A DNA stretch of 64,000 bases from Nostoc sp. ATCC 53789 (GCF_009873495.1 NZ_CP046703.1:6042501-6106500), one strand, 5' to 3'; positions 28,698 to 37,657 are shown, counted from the first letter of the stretch. The notes: generated from the letters alone by a model not told the origin. Numbers and translations: made by a program.

Positions 28698-29663
28698 CTA
28701 AGTCCAAGTACGGAAAAATGTACTATCTTCCCAGACATTAGCCGCCGCCAGTGCGATCGCAGTCAATTCTTCCTTTTTGAGAGGCACAAAAGCCCGCGCT
28801 ATCTTGACATTGCTCTCTAATTGTGAAATAGTTTCTGCCGCAATTACACAACAATGTACTCCAGGCTGAGACATTGTGTAACCTAAAGCTTGCTCCATAC
28901 CTGTCAATCCACCTGGTTTAAATAGTCGACCATAAGCTGGGACTTTCATCGCAATCACACCGACATTTTTTTCTTGAGCAACTGGTAGAACCACCGGGAT
29001 AAATGGATGTGGGTGGTGTTTGTCGGCGGCATTCACAGGTATGAGTGTAGTGTGGAAAGGATAGCGGCGTAAGCCTTCGGCAATAACTTGAGGATCGTGA
29101 TGTCCGGTAATACCTGCGAAGCGTACCAGTTTTTGTTGTATGGCTTCTTCTAAAGCTTTAATTGCGCCAGATGGACTAAAAATGGTGTCGAGTTCTTCGG
29201 AAAAAGAAACGTGATGCAACTGCCACAAATCGAGATAATCTGTATTGAGACGTTTTAGCGATCGCTCCAATTCTCGCCATGCACCATCCCGATCTCTTTG
29301 ATCAGTCTTGCTTGCTAAAAATATCTTTGAGCGATGGGGTGGTAGCACTTTGCCTAAATAATCTTCACTCGGCCCATAACTAGCCGCCGTATCAAAGTAG
29401 CGAATGCCAAGTTCTAGCGCTCTTTGAATAATTGCTGTAGCATCATCCTCTTTTCCTTCCCAGGATAGCGGCGTTTGGCCTGCTCCTCCTAACCCGAAGA
29501 TCGGGAGTTTTATTTCCGTGCGTCCCAACATCCGTTCTGGCATAGTTGCTGGCGGTGTGGCGGTGTTAGTAGTATTTTGCCCAAAAGCATTAGTTGCCAC
29601 AATACCTCCAGTTACAGCAATGCTGGTAATTAGGAAATTACGCCGCGTTTTTCCTTCTGTCAT
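28698..29663 (-). CDS. aldo/keto reductase with Tat-like leader
   Basis: 321 residues. The N terminus has TRRNFLITSIAVTGGIVATNAFG, where an RRxF box plus hydrophobic core suggests Tat export, unusual for this normally cytosolic family. The mature part is an AKR TIM barrel with the catalytic tetrad D91, Y96, K119 and H150. It should reduce aldehydes or ketones with NADPH; substrate unknown. It is convergent with the methyltransferase. If exported, it would need folded export with bound cofactor, which fits Tat. Confidence 0.9.
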   Translation of the reverse strand: MTEGKTRRNFLITSIAVTGGIVATNAFGQNTTNTATPPATMPERMLGRTEIKLPIFGLGGAGQTPLSWEGKEDDATAIIQRALELGIRYFDTAASYGPSEDYLGKVLPPHRSKIFLASKTDQRDRDGAWRELERSLKRLNTDYLDLWQLHHVSFSEELDTIFSPSGAIKALEEAIQQKLVRFAGITGHHDPQVIAEGLRRYPFHTTLIPVNAADKHHPHPFIPVVLPVAQEKNVGVIAMKVPAYGRLFKPGGLTGMEQALGYTMSQPGVHCCVIAAETISQLESNVKIARAFVPLKKEELTAIALAAANVWEDSTFFRTWT

Positions 29664-29780
29664 GATTGGCTTCGGGGCGAAATTACTTTTACTATAAAAT
29701 TTTAGCTAGGGGGGATTAACTGGATATCCTTCTAAAGCATAGATCCATCACATTTTATCAGGATAGGTAAAAATCAGAAC

Positions 29781-29810
29781 GATGCCTACGGCGGGCTACG
29801 CCTACGCGCT
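29781..29810. repeat. dispersed GGCGGGCTACGCCTACGC element
   Basis: Contains CCTACGGCGGGCTACGCC, a palindrome-rich motif that abuts the hicA stop. Inverted or partial copies occur at 45491-45520, 48293-48310 and 9630-9648. Confidence 0.6.
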
Positions 29811-30037
29811 CACAAATTGTCTATAAACTCTTCAGGTGTGACTTTTGCTTGCTTAAGAACACCACTGAGTGTACCAACTTTTAACTCGCGGTGGACTGGT
29901 ACAACACAAACAATTTCCCCGTCGAGAGTTGCTTTTTTAAGTACAATATGACTACCAGTTTGTCTCGTTTGAATAAATCCTAAGCGCTCTAATGCACGAA
30001 TTGCCTCATTGCCTGATATTCTTGGCAATCTAGGCAT
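29810..30037 (-). CDS. hicA: HicA-type mRNA interferase toxin
   Basis: 75 residues with the double-stranded-RNA-binding-like fold of HicA. Conserved GSH motif with the catalytic His at residue 30 (TGSHIVLKK), VPVHRELKVGTLSGVLKQA and a C-terminal EEFIDNL. It cleaves mRNA when free of its antitoxin. It overlaps hicB by 8 bp; the antitoxin is first in the operon. Confidence 0.93.
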   Translation of the reverse strand: MPRLPRISGNEAIRALERLGFIQTRQTGSHIVLKKATLDGEIVCVVPVHRELKVGTLSGVLKQAKVTPEEFIDNL

Positions 30038-30245
30038 AACTGACTTCTATACTTGTTACAAATCTGGGACTAGCATCAGTGTCGAGTAAAGGACATTCTT
30101 CTAAGAATAGCCTTGTAGCTTCTTTAAGATTAGCAAGAGCTTCTTCAATTGTTTCCCCTTGGTCAACTGTGCCGACTTCAGGACATTCAGCAACATACAT
30201 ATCTTCTTCTTTGTGAACAATGGCAGTTAATGTTTTGGTCTTCAT
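30030..30245 (-). CDS. hicB: HicB-type antitoxin
   Basis: 71 residues: the partial RNase-H-like HicB fold (TAIVHKEEDMYVAECPEVGTVDQGETIEEALANLKEA). It lacks an obvious DNA-binding extension, so autoregulation may be weak or need HicA. Gene order hicB-hicA on the minus strand, divergent from the next antitoxin-toxin pair at 30353. The shared 107-bp promoter gap contains a small inverted repeat, GATAG-N5-CTATC, at 30265-30279. Confidence 0.9.
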   Translation of the reverse strand: MKTKTLTAIVHKEEDMYVAECPEVGTVDQGETIEEALANLKEATRLFLEECPLLDTDASPRFVTSIEVSYA

Positions 30246-30352
30246 GGGGTTTAGTTTTGATAGGGATAGTTGAGCTATCGCACTGCTTTTTTTAGTTTAA
30301 CGCTGAGTTGCGATCGCTATACTAGAAGCATCAATCTCATCTATTAACTGTA

Positions 30353-30619
30353 ATGACGATCAAAGAATTGCTATTACAAGAAATTGACAACACTCCAAGT
30401 GAACTGCTAGAGGATCTACTTGAATTTTTGAAATCACTCAAAACAGCCCCAAACCAGCCCCTAGCCACATACAGAGAACTCTTAGAACGCATTGATTACT
30501 TAGAAACAATAGTAGGTATTCGTAAAGGACTAGATGAGTTTGAGCAGGGTGAAGGAATTCCTGCCGAGCAAGCTTTGGCAACCCTACAACACAAATTTGG
30601 CATTCCGCCTCGCCCATGA
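30353..30619 (+). CDS. probable antitoxin of a ParE/RelE-type module
   Basis: 88 residues, acidic and helical (IKELLLQEIDNTPSELLEDLLEFLKSLK). Its stop overlaps the toxin start (ATGA at 30616), the standard layout of antitoxin-toxin pairs. I do not recognise a DNA-binding motif at its N terminus, so regulation may be indirect. DUF2281-like small proteins are a possible alternative label. Confidence 0.75.
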   Translation: MTIKELLLQEIDNTPSELLEDLLEFLKSLKTAPNQPLATYRELLERIDYLETIVGIRKGLDEFEQGEGIPAEQALATLQHKFGIPPRP

Positions 30620-30933
30620 GTTACCAAGTTCTTATTCAACCCACCGCTTTTCAAGAAATCGAAATGTCCTATCGTTGGATGTGCGACAATCTGGGTGCTG
30701 AAGTAGCGAACAACTGGTATTACGAACTTCAAGACGCTATCGCTTCGCTTCAAGAATTTCCTAATCGCTGTAGCATAGCGCCAGAAGTAGCAGTAATTGG
30801 TCGTGAAATTCGGCAACTTTGGGTTGGAAAACGAAGAAAATATCGAGTTTTGTTTGTTGTTAAAGAAGAAATTGTCGCAATTCTTCATGTTCGCCACAGT
30901 CGCCAATCCTATTTAGGTGAAGAATCTGAGTAA
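30616..30933 (+). CDS. ParE/RelE-superfamily toxin
   Basis: 105 residues with the compact RelE/ParE fold: an N-terminal strand, two helices (FQEIEMSYRWM, ANNWYYELQDAIASL), then strands ending with VGKRRKYRVLFVV and HVRHSRQSYL. Whether it is an RNase (RelE) or gyrase poison (ParE) is not decidable from sequence. It is translationally coupled to the antitoxin above. Confidence 0.87.
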   Translation: MSYQVLIQPTAFQEIEMSYRWMCDNLGAEVANNWYYELQDAIASLQEFPNRCSIAPEVAVIGREIRQLWVGKRRKYRVLFVVKEEIVAILHVRHSRQSYLGEESE

Positions 30934-31006
30934 TTTTTGTGAGCGTTAATTAGCTTACTGTAGGTATCGCAGTGCTTTTCTAGTTTAGCTTTAAGATGCG
31001 ATCGCT

Positions 31007-32497
31007 TTACTTCTTACTAAGGGAATTTTTCTCAGCGTAGTTGAGATTTCTCTGATATTCTGTAATTTTTTGTTGGGCTACTACATAATTTGGGCTGGAA
31101 GATGGCACAGTTTTCATAAGTGTGATCGCAGTTTTCCACTGACTTACAACTGTCTTCCACTCATCTGGAGATTTTGCTGATTGAGTAAGGTTAGCGGCAT
31201 TAATTGCTTTACTTACTGCTTCTCGAAATGTATCAGCTTGAGGTATGAGTGCTGCTGAAAATGGAGTTGGCGAACTCACTTGAGAAATTATAGAATTTGT
31301 TGACTGTTCTTCCATTTTTGGGATTGTTGCTAATAAATATATTCCGATTGCAACCAAGGGAATGAACATAATTATCAGCAGCTTTTTATTTAATTTTTTA
31401 GGAGTTTGGTAATGATATTGGGATAGTGATTTGATGAATAAATGCTGTTTTTTGCCTTTTTTGATTTGGGTTAGACCCATATCACCACGTAGTCTGTCAA
31501 TTTCTAAATCTGTGCGATCAACACTGTAGCTCTTAGGTCTAGTTTGTAAGTTTTGCAGTAGAACTTTTAGCTTAGGAATGAAGCATTTTATTACCAAATG
31601 TTCTAATTGATATAAATATGCGGCAGTAAAGATCCAAATCATGAACCAACGTTGGCTCAAAAAATCATTATTTTCAATACTATAAAAAATTCCGTTTGTT
31701 GCGCGTCCTGTTAAATTTCCCGTACAACCATTGAAGTATTCCGGTATTTTATTGTAAAAGTTGCAACTAAAAAAAGCTAATTCTGAAAAGATAGTTAGGA
31801 TTAGCATAAAAGATAATCCCATTACTAATGTGCTATAGAAACCTGCCCATAAGCTATTGAAAGTAGGCATCCATTTTGGTAATTTATTAGATGATTTAGG
31901 CTTTTGCCAAATAAACCAGAAAATATGATAGACAAAGGCTAAGAAAGCTGTTGGTATTAATAAGCCGAATAAAATAGAAAATATTAATAATATAGGGCTG
32001 TTACCGATAACTGATATAAAGACTCCAGCCAATCCAAAGACTATTAAACGTGTGCCAGGAAATGCTATGGGAACCAGAATAATTGCCCTGAGCCAAGAAC
32101 TAGGATAAGGAAACCAAACTGGCCATATTTTAGAGAGAGTTTCATATTTTCCCTGTTTAGCTAGTTCGAAAATACTGGAATATTTTTTAGTCTCATCATT
32201 TACTGAACTCAAATTTAAATCATTTATCCAACTTACTGAGGTTTGTCCTTTCTTTTTTCCATATATTTTTACAGACTTAATAGGTGGAGCTTCCAACTTG
32301 ATTATTAGTTTATGAATAAAAGTGACTGATGACTCTTGCTCCGGTACTTGAAAAGATTCGAGGATTATCTGTAAGCAGCTATCTTTCAATATTGCTTTGG
32401 CACTAACACCTTTTGGTTGCAAAAGGTAATTGATTACTGAAGCAATTGCTTGTGCATCTCCCTTTTTAGCAAGTTCTAAAAGATTCGGCTGCGTCAT
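31007..32497 (-). CDS. multi-pass membrane protein with unknown N-terminal module
   Basis: 496 residues from ATG 32497 (a TTG two codons earlier is possible). Residues 1-95 form a soluble module shared with the next gene (TQPNLLELAKKGDAQAIASVIN, KSVKIYGKKKG). Then come about five or six transmembrane helices (from about 135 to 310) in pairs, a cytoplasmic stretch, another helix near 380 (LLIIMFIPLVAIGIYLLATI), and a short tail that reads like an extracytoplasmic coiled region (FREAVSKAINAANLTQSAKSPDEW). I recognise no family. The two genes look like a duplication in which this one gained the membrane part. Role unknown. Confidence 0.75.
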   Translation of the reverse strand: MTQPNLLELAKKGDAQAIASVINYLLQPKGVSAKAILKDSCLQIILESFQVPEQESSVTFIHKLIIKLEAPPIKSVKIYGKKKGQTSVSWINDLNLSSVNDETKKYSSIFELAKQGKYETLSKIWPVWFPYPSSWLRAIILVPIAFPGTRLIVFGLAGVFISVIGNSPILLIFSILFGLLIPTAFLAFVYHIFWFIWQKPKSSNKLPKWMPTFNSLWAGFYSTLVMGLSFMLILTIFSELAFFSCNFYNKIPEYFNGCTGNLTGRATNGIFYSIENNDFLSQRWFMIWIFTAAYLYQLEHLVIKCFIPKLKVLLQNLQTRPKSYSVDRTDLEIDRLRGDMGLTQIKKGKKQHLFIKSLSQYHYQTPKKLNKKLLIIMFIPLVAIGIYLLATIPKMEEQSTNSIISQVSSPTPFSAALIPQADTFREAVSKAINAANLTQSAKSPDEWKTVVSQWKTAITLMKTVPSSSPNYVVAQQKITEYQRNLNYAEKNSLSKK

Positions 32498-32690
32498 AAC
32501 CAATAAATCTGAAAAATTGATAAATTATCGTCTATCTCAGGGTTCCCAATTTATACACAAAAGCAACATTTTTAGAAAGTTACCAGACCGACATATCAAA
32601 CTTGCTTGAATTTATTATATTTTTTACAAAAACCCTAGTTTTAAACTTTTCCTCTGTACCTATGTATCTCTGGATCAGGAAATTTAAATA

Positions 32691-33212
32691 CTAACGTTCT
32701 TTTGTAATCACAGAACTACCATTACTAATACTAACTTTTTGAATAAAAACGTCAGTACAAGATGATAAAATATCAGTGCCTATTTTATTAGCAATAAATT
32801 CAAAATCTTGGTTTGTTAATCCCCGCGCTGTATCGCCACTTAAATTAATAAAAATAGTTAAAAATTGAGGCTCACTAGAAGACTCTTCATTACCTGCTGC
32901 TTCTAGTTCATCTTCTACTATGCCTAGATTAAACTCTTTAGTCCAAGCTGGAAACTTCTTACCCGTTTGTTGTCCGTAAATTTTCACGCTTTCAATAGAT
33001 GCAGCCCCTAAACCAGTTAAACCTTTGCGGATGAATGTAACTAAAATTTGCTGATTTGGTACTTGGGCAGATTCTAGCGTTACCTCTAACCAAGCATCTT
33101 TAAAGGCAACTTTTGCAGTGATCCCTTTGGGGTGTAGGTGGCGGTTCATCAGAGATGCGATCGCATCTACATCTCCCTGTTTTGCAAGTTCCAGAATATT
33201 CGGCTGTGTCAT
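32691..33212 (-). CDS. paralogous soluble protein with the same N-terminal module
   Basis: 173 residues from ATG 33212 (GTG 33218 is two codons earlier). The first 95 residues align with the preceding gene (TQPNILELAKQGDVDAIASLMN, ESVKIYGQQTG). The rest is different: an acidic linker then a 70-residue domain ending (FLTIFINLSGDTARGLTNQDFEF, DILSSCTDVFIQKVS). No membrane segment. It stands upstream of the membrane paralogue after 190 bp on the same strand, so they may act together. Function unknown. Confidence 0.7.
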   Translation of the reverse strand: MTQPNILELAKQGDVDAIASLMNRHLHPKGITAKVAFKDAWLEVTLESAQVPNQQILVTFIRKGLTGLGAASIESVKIYGQQTGKKFPAWTKEFNLGIVEDELEAAGNEESSSEPQFLTIFINLSGDTARGLTNQDFEFIANKIGTDILSSCTDVFIQKVSISNGSSVITKER

Positions 33213-33445
33213 AACCACTAAAAGAGAAAATCTAGGAAAATAAGCTTATATTCTTAGAATTCCCTCTTAACAGCCTTAAGTAACATTATGATGCAAAATA
33301 TCAACTAACTTAGGCTAAAATATTTAGTATAAAGATAGTCTTTCATAGACTTTTGTAAAAAATATATTTCCCTGGATTAACATCGGTTTTTGCCCTTGCC
33401 AAATTAACAGGATTAATATTAATCAATTAAATTCCCATTTTCAAT

Positions 33446-34111
33446 ATGAAGTTTTATCGAGATCATGCTTGGCCTTCAACGCTGGAAGAAGCCATAGTTA
33501 TCCAAGAAAAGCTGCGAGATCAAGTAATTACTGAGGATCAACTAGAAGAACCGATCCAGTACGTTGCTGGAGTGGATATGGGTTTTGAAGCTGATGGAAC
33601 TATTAGCCGTGCAGCTGTCGCAGTACTGAGTTTTCCTGATTTACAAGTAATTGAGACGAGCCTAGCACACCGTCCTACTACCTTTCCTTATGTTCCTGGA
33701 TTCCTCTCATTTCGGGAAATTCCAGCTGTTCTCGATGCCCTGGAGAAAATTCAAACAACACCAGGTATTATCCTGTGTGATGGTCAAGGAATTGCTCATC
33801 CCCGCAGATTAGGTATAGCTAGCCATTTAGGGTTACTTATAGATATGCCAACAATTGGTGTAGCTAAGTCCAGGTTGGTAGGTAAGTTTGAGGAATTGGC
33901 AGAAACCAAAGGCAGCAGCCAACCACTGATATATGACGGTGAAACCGTCGGGGCTGTTTTGCGATCGCGCACCGGAGTAAAACCTTTGTATATCTCCAGT
34001 GGTCATCGCATTAGTTTACCGACAGCGATTGACTATGTATTACGCTGTACGCCAAAATATCGGCTGCCAGAAACTACACGCATTGCTGATAAATTAGCGT
34101 CGGATAGATAA
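33446..34111 (+). CDS. nfi: endonuclease V
   Basis: 221 residues, as in E. coli Nfi. It nicks DNA (or RNA) at the second bond 3' of deoxyinosine, repairing deaminated adenine. The residues fit: D44 (AGVDMG), Y82 and the PYVPGFLSFRE wedge with E91, D112 (CDGQG) and H118; each is shifted by about two or more from the E. coli set D35, E89, D110, H116. Soluble. It stands alone between the paralogue pair and the FHA genes. Confidence 0.96.
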   Translation: MKFYRDHAWPSTLEEAIVIQEKLRDQVITEDQLEEPIQYVAGVDMGFEADGTISRAAVAVLSFPDLQVIETSLAHRPTTFPYVPGFLSFREIPAVLDALEKIQTTPGIILCDGQGIAHPRRLGIASHLGLLIDMPTIGVAKSRLVGKFEELAETKGSSQPLIYDGETVGAVLRSRTGVKPLYISSGHRISLPTAIDYVLRCTPKYRLPETTRIADKLASDR

Positions 34112-34218
34112 AGCTTGTTGAAGTTTTTTCTAAATACTTGCTTGCGCCTACTTAATCATGTTAGGAATCGCACAGAAAGAAGTTGAAGTAGCTAAATACG
34201 AATTACGAAGTTAGAACA

Positions 34219-34758
34219 ATGAACGCACTAACTTTACAGTGGCACGATGCAGGTCAAGATAAAACTCAGAACATTTACGAACAACAGCCAAGTCAAAATC
34301 TTGGTACTGTCCGCATTGGTCGCGATCCCCTACGGTGCGATATTATTTTGAGTCATCCTACTGTATCTGGTCTGCACGTTGAAATATTTTTTCATCACCA
34401 GCAACAGCGCTTTTATATCAGAAATTTGCGATCGCAAAATCCCCCCCTTGTCGATGGACGGCAATTAGTCCAAGGTGAAATGCCGTTAACAGAGGGTACT
34501 AGTATCTCTTTGGGACAAATAAAACTCAACGTTACTAAAGTTTCCACAGGCAGCATTCCAGCAACAATTTTAATGCCACCACATCCCGGACATCATCACC
34601 ATTCGCCAACACCTCCCGCGCCAGCGCTAGGAATTTATGGTTTAGAATGCCCCAAATGTCATAAAGTTTCCCCAGGAGAGAATCTGCAAATTGGCTGTCA
34701 TTGGTGTGGAACATCTTTGGCTGCGGCAGTGAGTGTTTTAGTAGCACCGGGTAGTTAG
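34219..34758 (+). CDS. FHA-domain protein with zinc ribbon
   Basis: 179 residues. The FHA domain occupies about 25-105: GR at 34-35, S50-H53 (SGLH) and N-rich loop, the phosphothreonine-binding residues. A His/Pro-rich linker (HPGHHHHSPTPP) follows, then a Cys4 ribbon (C144, C147, C160, C163). It should bind Thr-phosphorylated partners, so the kinases in this window (515, 52218) are natural candidates, though this is inference. Spacing to the next gene is 68 bp with short repeats. Confidence 0.85.
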   Translation: MNALTLQWHDAGQDKTQNIYEQQPSQNLGTVRIGRDPLRCDIILSHPTVSGLHVEIFFHHQQQRFYIRNLRSQNPPLVDGRQLVQGEMPLTEGTSISLGQIKLNVTKVSTGSIPATILMPPHPGHHHHSPTPPAPALGIYGLECPKCHKVSPGENLQIGCHWCGTSLAAAVSVLVAPGS

Positions 34759-34810
34759 GAACAAGGGAGATAAGGGAGACAAAAGGGAATTATTGAACAA
34801 GTCTAATAAC

Positions 34811-34836
34811 AAATGACCAATGACAAATGACAAATG
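34811..34836. repeat. ATGACAA heptamers forming the start codon of the next gene
   Basis: Three to four ATGACAA/ATGACCA units. The last one supplies ATG 34827. Earlier ATGs in the repeat run into stops, so the start is fixed by frame. Confidence 0.75.
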
Positions 34837-36785
34837 ACTTGCAAATCCAATTAAGTTGGGAAGAACCAGCGACAGGAGAACGGCGAGAACCAAGGTTGAA
34901 TATACCGATCGCTTTTGGTCGAGAATTCCCTCGCTTACCTGCCGAACTCAGGGGGATGCGCGTTTCTCGGATGCTGCTTAACAGTAACGAAGTTTCTCGC
35001 TACCATGCCCTAATTGACTGGGAACAAGACCGGTTAGTGGTGATTGACCAAGGCAGCGTTAACGGTGTATATGTCAACGGTAAACCACAAACGCGCAGTG
35101 TTTTGACTAATGGCGATACATTGCAAATTGGCCCTTATGTAATCACAGTGAAATTTGGTGCTAGCGCCTCTGAGCCAGATACCAGCCCACCTTCAACGAT
35201 TCACTTCAACGCAAATACCAATCTTCCAGACCCCACATTACCTGTTGCCCAGCCGCTAACGCCCTTGGCAAGTAATTTCCCGCCACTAGCGTTTCAAGCG
35301 GAAAATGTCGCCGTGCAAGCGCTTCACGCTACAGGTTTATCAGTAGATGAATCTGATTATCTAGCGATCGGGGCGGGATTGGGTAGCTTTGTTTGGGCTG
35401 ATTTACTGCGAATTAGTGGTGTGCGTCCTGACAAGATTGTAGCTTTGGGATTGGAAGCAGAGCCTTATGCTCGTTACAAGCGCCTTTGTTTGAATTCGCA
35501 AATTCCCTTATATGAAAGACTGCGTTCTAATTCTGACTCTTGCCCTGATAATATTTGGGGTTGGCCTAGTTATGCCTTGCGCGAGGCTTGGCGTGATTGC
35601 AGCAAGGGACAGATAAACTCAGCATTGAAGTATTTATGGCAAGTGTTTGCTGAACCAACATTTGCTGAAACTTATACACCCCGTGCGGGTAATGTCTTTG
35701 ATTCCATAGACCGGGAAGCGAAGCGCATTGGCTGGAATCAAATTTATCGCTATGGGCGAGTTCGGGCAATTCGCAAAACTGATGATGGCAGATATTGCGT
35801 AGCCTATTCTCGCGCCCCAGGAAATTATGCTTTTTTAGTTACTCGTTATTTACATTTAGCTACTGGATATCCAGCAATTCAGTTTCTTCCAGATTTGCAA
35901 GCTTATAGAGAAAAATATCAAGATTTTAAATCTGTCGTCAATGCTTATGAAGCCCACGATCATGTTTATGAGCAACTAGAGCGACAAGGTGGTACGGTAT
36001 TGATTCGGGGACGGGGAATTGTGGCTTCGCGGATTATTCAGCGCATTTATGAAGCCAGAAAGCGAAATCGGAATATTGCAGTTTTGCATTTAATGCGATC
36101 GCCAAAACCTCAAGGTAACAAATTTCAAAATACCCAGCGCCTAGTCAAAAATCATTACGAATTTCAACCCTTTAACTGGCCCAAAGCCTGTTGGGGCGGC
36201 GAACTCCGGGCAATGTTAGAAAAAGCCACCCCCGATGAACGCAAGCGTTTACTAGCAGACTGGGGTGGAACAACCACCGCCGACCGCCAGGACTGGCAGC
36301 AAATTACTGCCCAAGGCATCAGCGAAGGCTGGTATCAAATTACCTTTGGTGAGGTGCTAGATGTAGAACGAGATGTCCAAAACCGAACTATTACCAGTAT
36401 CCGAGAGCAAAGCTTTGGGGAAATAAAATTGCTAGCTGATTTTATTGTTGATGCGACTGGACTGGATGCGAAAGTAGATGCCAATCCTCTGATAGCAGAT
36501 TTAGTAAAACATTACAATCTTCCAGTCAATCATTTGGGGCGATTGACTGTAGCGAACAATTTTGAACTAGTAGAAATGCGTAGTGGCAAAGGTCAAATGT
36601 ATGCTGCTGGGGCTATTACTTTAGGTGGCCCTTATGCTGCCGTTGATAGTTTTTTGGGCTTGCAATATGCTGCATTAGTCGCCATTGATGGACTCGCCGC
36701 CACCCGTGCGCCTGGAGTCCATCGTTTGAATACTATAAATTCCTTTAGCCAGTGGTTGAAGTGGGTGTTAAATCAGTCACCTTAG
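34827..36785 (+). CDS. FHA domain fused to flavoprotein-like oxidoreductase
   Basis: 652 residues. FHA domain at about 25-110: GR 31-32, S57-H60 (SRYH), N79-G80 (SVNG). A Pro-rich linker (110-165) leads to a Rossmann-type GAGLGSF (182-188), then a large domain that resembles FAD/NAD(P)-binding monooxygenases (YLHLATGYPA, RGIVASRII, FIVDATGLDA), ending with YAAGAITLGGPYAAVDS, the usual second FAD contact. It lacks a clean GxGxxG and its substrate is not evident. I infer an enzyme or redox sensor whose activity or place is tied to a phospho-Thr partner through the FHA domain. Expressed probably with the FHA gene upstream; chlH lies downstream across a repeat region. Confidence 0.75.
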   Translation: MTNDLQIQLSWEEPATGERREPRLNIPIAFGREFPRLPAELRGMRVSRMLLNSNEVSRYHALIDWEQDRLVVIDQGSVNGVYVNGKPQTRSVLTNGDTLQIGPYVITVKFGASASEPDTSPPSTIHFNANTNLPDPTLPVAQPLTPLASNFPPLAFQAENVAVQALHATGLSVDESDYLAIGAGLGSFVWADLLRISGVRPDKIVALGLEAEPYARYKRLCLNSQIPLYERLRSNSDSCPDNIWGWPSYALREAWRDCSKGQINSALKYLWQVFAEPTFAETYTPRAGNVFDSIDREAKRIGWNQIYRYGRVRAIRKTDDGRYCVAYSRAPGNYAFLVTRYLHLATGYPAIQFLPDLQAYREKYQDFKSVVNAYEAHDHVYEQLERQGGTVLIRGRGIVASRIIQRIYEARKRNRNIAVLHLMRSPKPQGNKFQNTQRLVKNHYEFQPFNWPKACWGGELRAMLEKATPDERKRLLADWGGTTTADRQDWQQITAQGISEGWYQITFGEVLDVERDVQNRTITSIREQSFGEIKLLADFIVDATGLDAKVDANPLIADLVKHYNLPVNHLGRLTVANNFELVEMRSGKGQMYAAGAITLGGPYAAVDSFLGLQYAALVAIDGLAATRAPGVHRLNTINSFSQWLKWVLNQSP

Positions 36786-37260
36786 TTTAATAATGCACTA
36801 GGCAGGAGAATTGAAGGAGGCAGGAGGCAGAAGGTTTTACCTCAGTTGGGGATTCAAACCCCTCCTGAAAAAGAGCCACCCTTCGGGTTCGCCAGTCCAA
36901 CGCCAGTCGCTCATGGGGGAAACCCCCTTGGCGCTAGCCTCTCCCTTTGGGAGAAGACCGCGCTGGCTCCTCTTTGTTGAAACAACAAGACCGGGCTGGC
37001 TCACCAAATTTTCAATTTGGAGTTATTGTCTTAAACCCAAGACCCTATGGTCGCGGCAAGAGGCACCAGCGCTGTTTTCCTCCAGCAAGAGCTGCCCGAC
37101 GCTCACGGACTCGCTCTAAGCGAAGCCATGCCGAAGGCTTTACGCTCCGCTATCTGCCTCCTGCCTTCCTTGATAAATTATTTAACTGTTGAAAGTTTTG
37201 CTGCTTGAAAATTTTTGAGGGGAGATAAGAACGATCCGAAGAAGATTTTGAAAAAGTTAG
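36786..37260. other. repeat-rich region, element with terminal inverted repeats
   Basis: From 36814 to 37171 is a 358-bp block bounded by an 18-bp inverted repeat: left AAGGAGGCAGGAGGCAGA (36814-36831), right its complement with one added base (37153-37171). Inside are several small palindromes (GGGGGAAACCCCC at about 36914, CCAAATTTTCAATTTGG at about 37003) and no coherent protein. It looks like a non-autonomous mobile or REP-type element. Confidence 0.6.
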
Positions 37261-37289
37261 AAGCTAAACTTTATTCTTAATTAAGAAAT

Positions 37290-37382
37290 TATAGTAATTA
37301 GGCGATGTCTACAATCCTCTACGCCTAAGCATTTCGCCAAACATCAAAATTTTACAACCCGCTTGTGCGGGTTTTGTTTTTT
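37290..37382 (+). ncRNA. candidate small RNA with terminator upstream of chlH
   Basis: TATAGT at 37290-37295 could be a -10 box. It is followed by a 7-bp hairpin (TTAGGCG 37298-37304 with CGCCTAA 37322-37328, 17-nt loop) and then a strong intrinsic terminator (AACCCGC 37356-37362 with GCGGGTT 37367-37373, then TTTGTTTTTT). No coding gene ends here, so the terminator has no other obvious owner. Alternative: the terminator guards chlH from upstream transcription. Confidence 0.4.
37356..37382 (+). terminator. Rho-independent terminator
   Basis: Seven-base-pair GC-rich stem with a four-base loop followed by a T tract, plus strand, about 275 bp before chlH. It ends transcription from the upstream region, possibly the candidate small RNA. 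Confidence 0.8.
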
Positions 37383-37657
37383 AGCTGCAATAATATAGAT
37401 AAATAGCTATCTAACTATAAAAATATATTACAAAAAGTTTACAAATTGGTGAGCAATTACTTTTATGTAAAGTCAACAATTACAAAGAAATATTTCGTTT
37501 TTTATATCGATTTGTGTCATATAAGGGATAAAATGCCTACTGGGCAAGCGTTTTCTGATAAAAAACAGATATTGCCTAAAGATCACAAGTTACCTGTGGC
37601 TGATGATGCCGCTAGGAACTTCCTTCAGAGAACACGCATCAAAGGAGCCGAAGAAGC

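Noticed and set aside
36840..36875. tRNA T-arm-like GGGGATTCAAACCCC
   Set aside because: No acceptor stem, D-arm or anticodon can be placed around it, and the loop is out of register.
36811..37192. Two plus-strand frames in the repeat block
   Set aside because: Composition follows small palindromes and repeats; no protein-like pattern.
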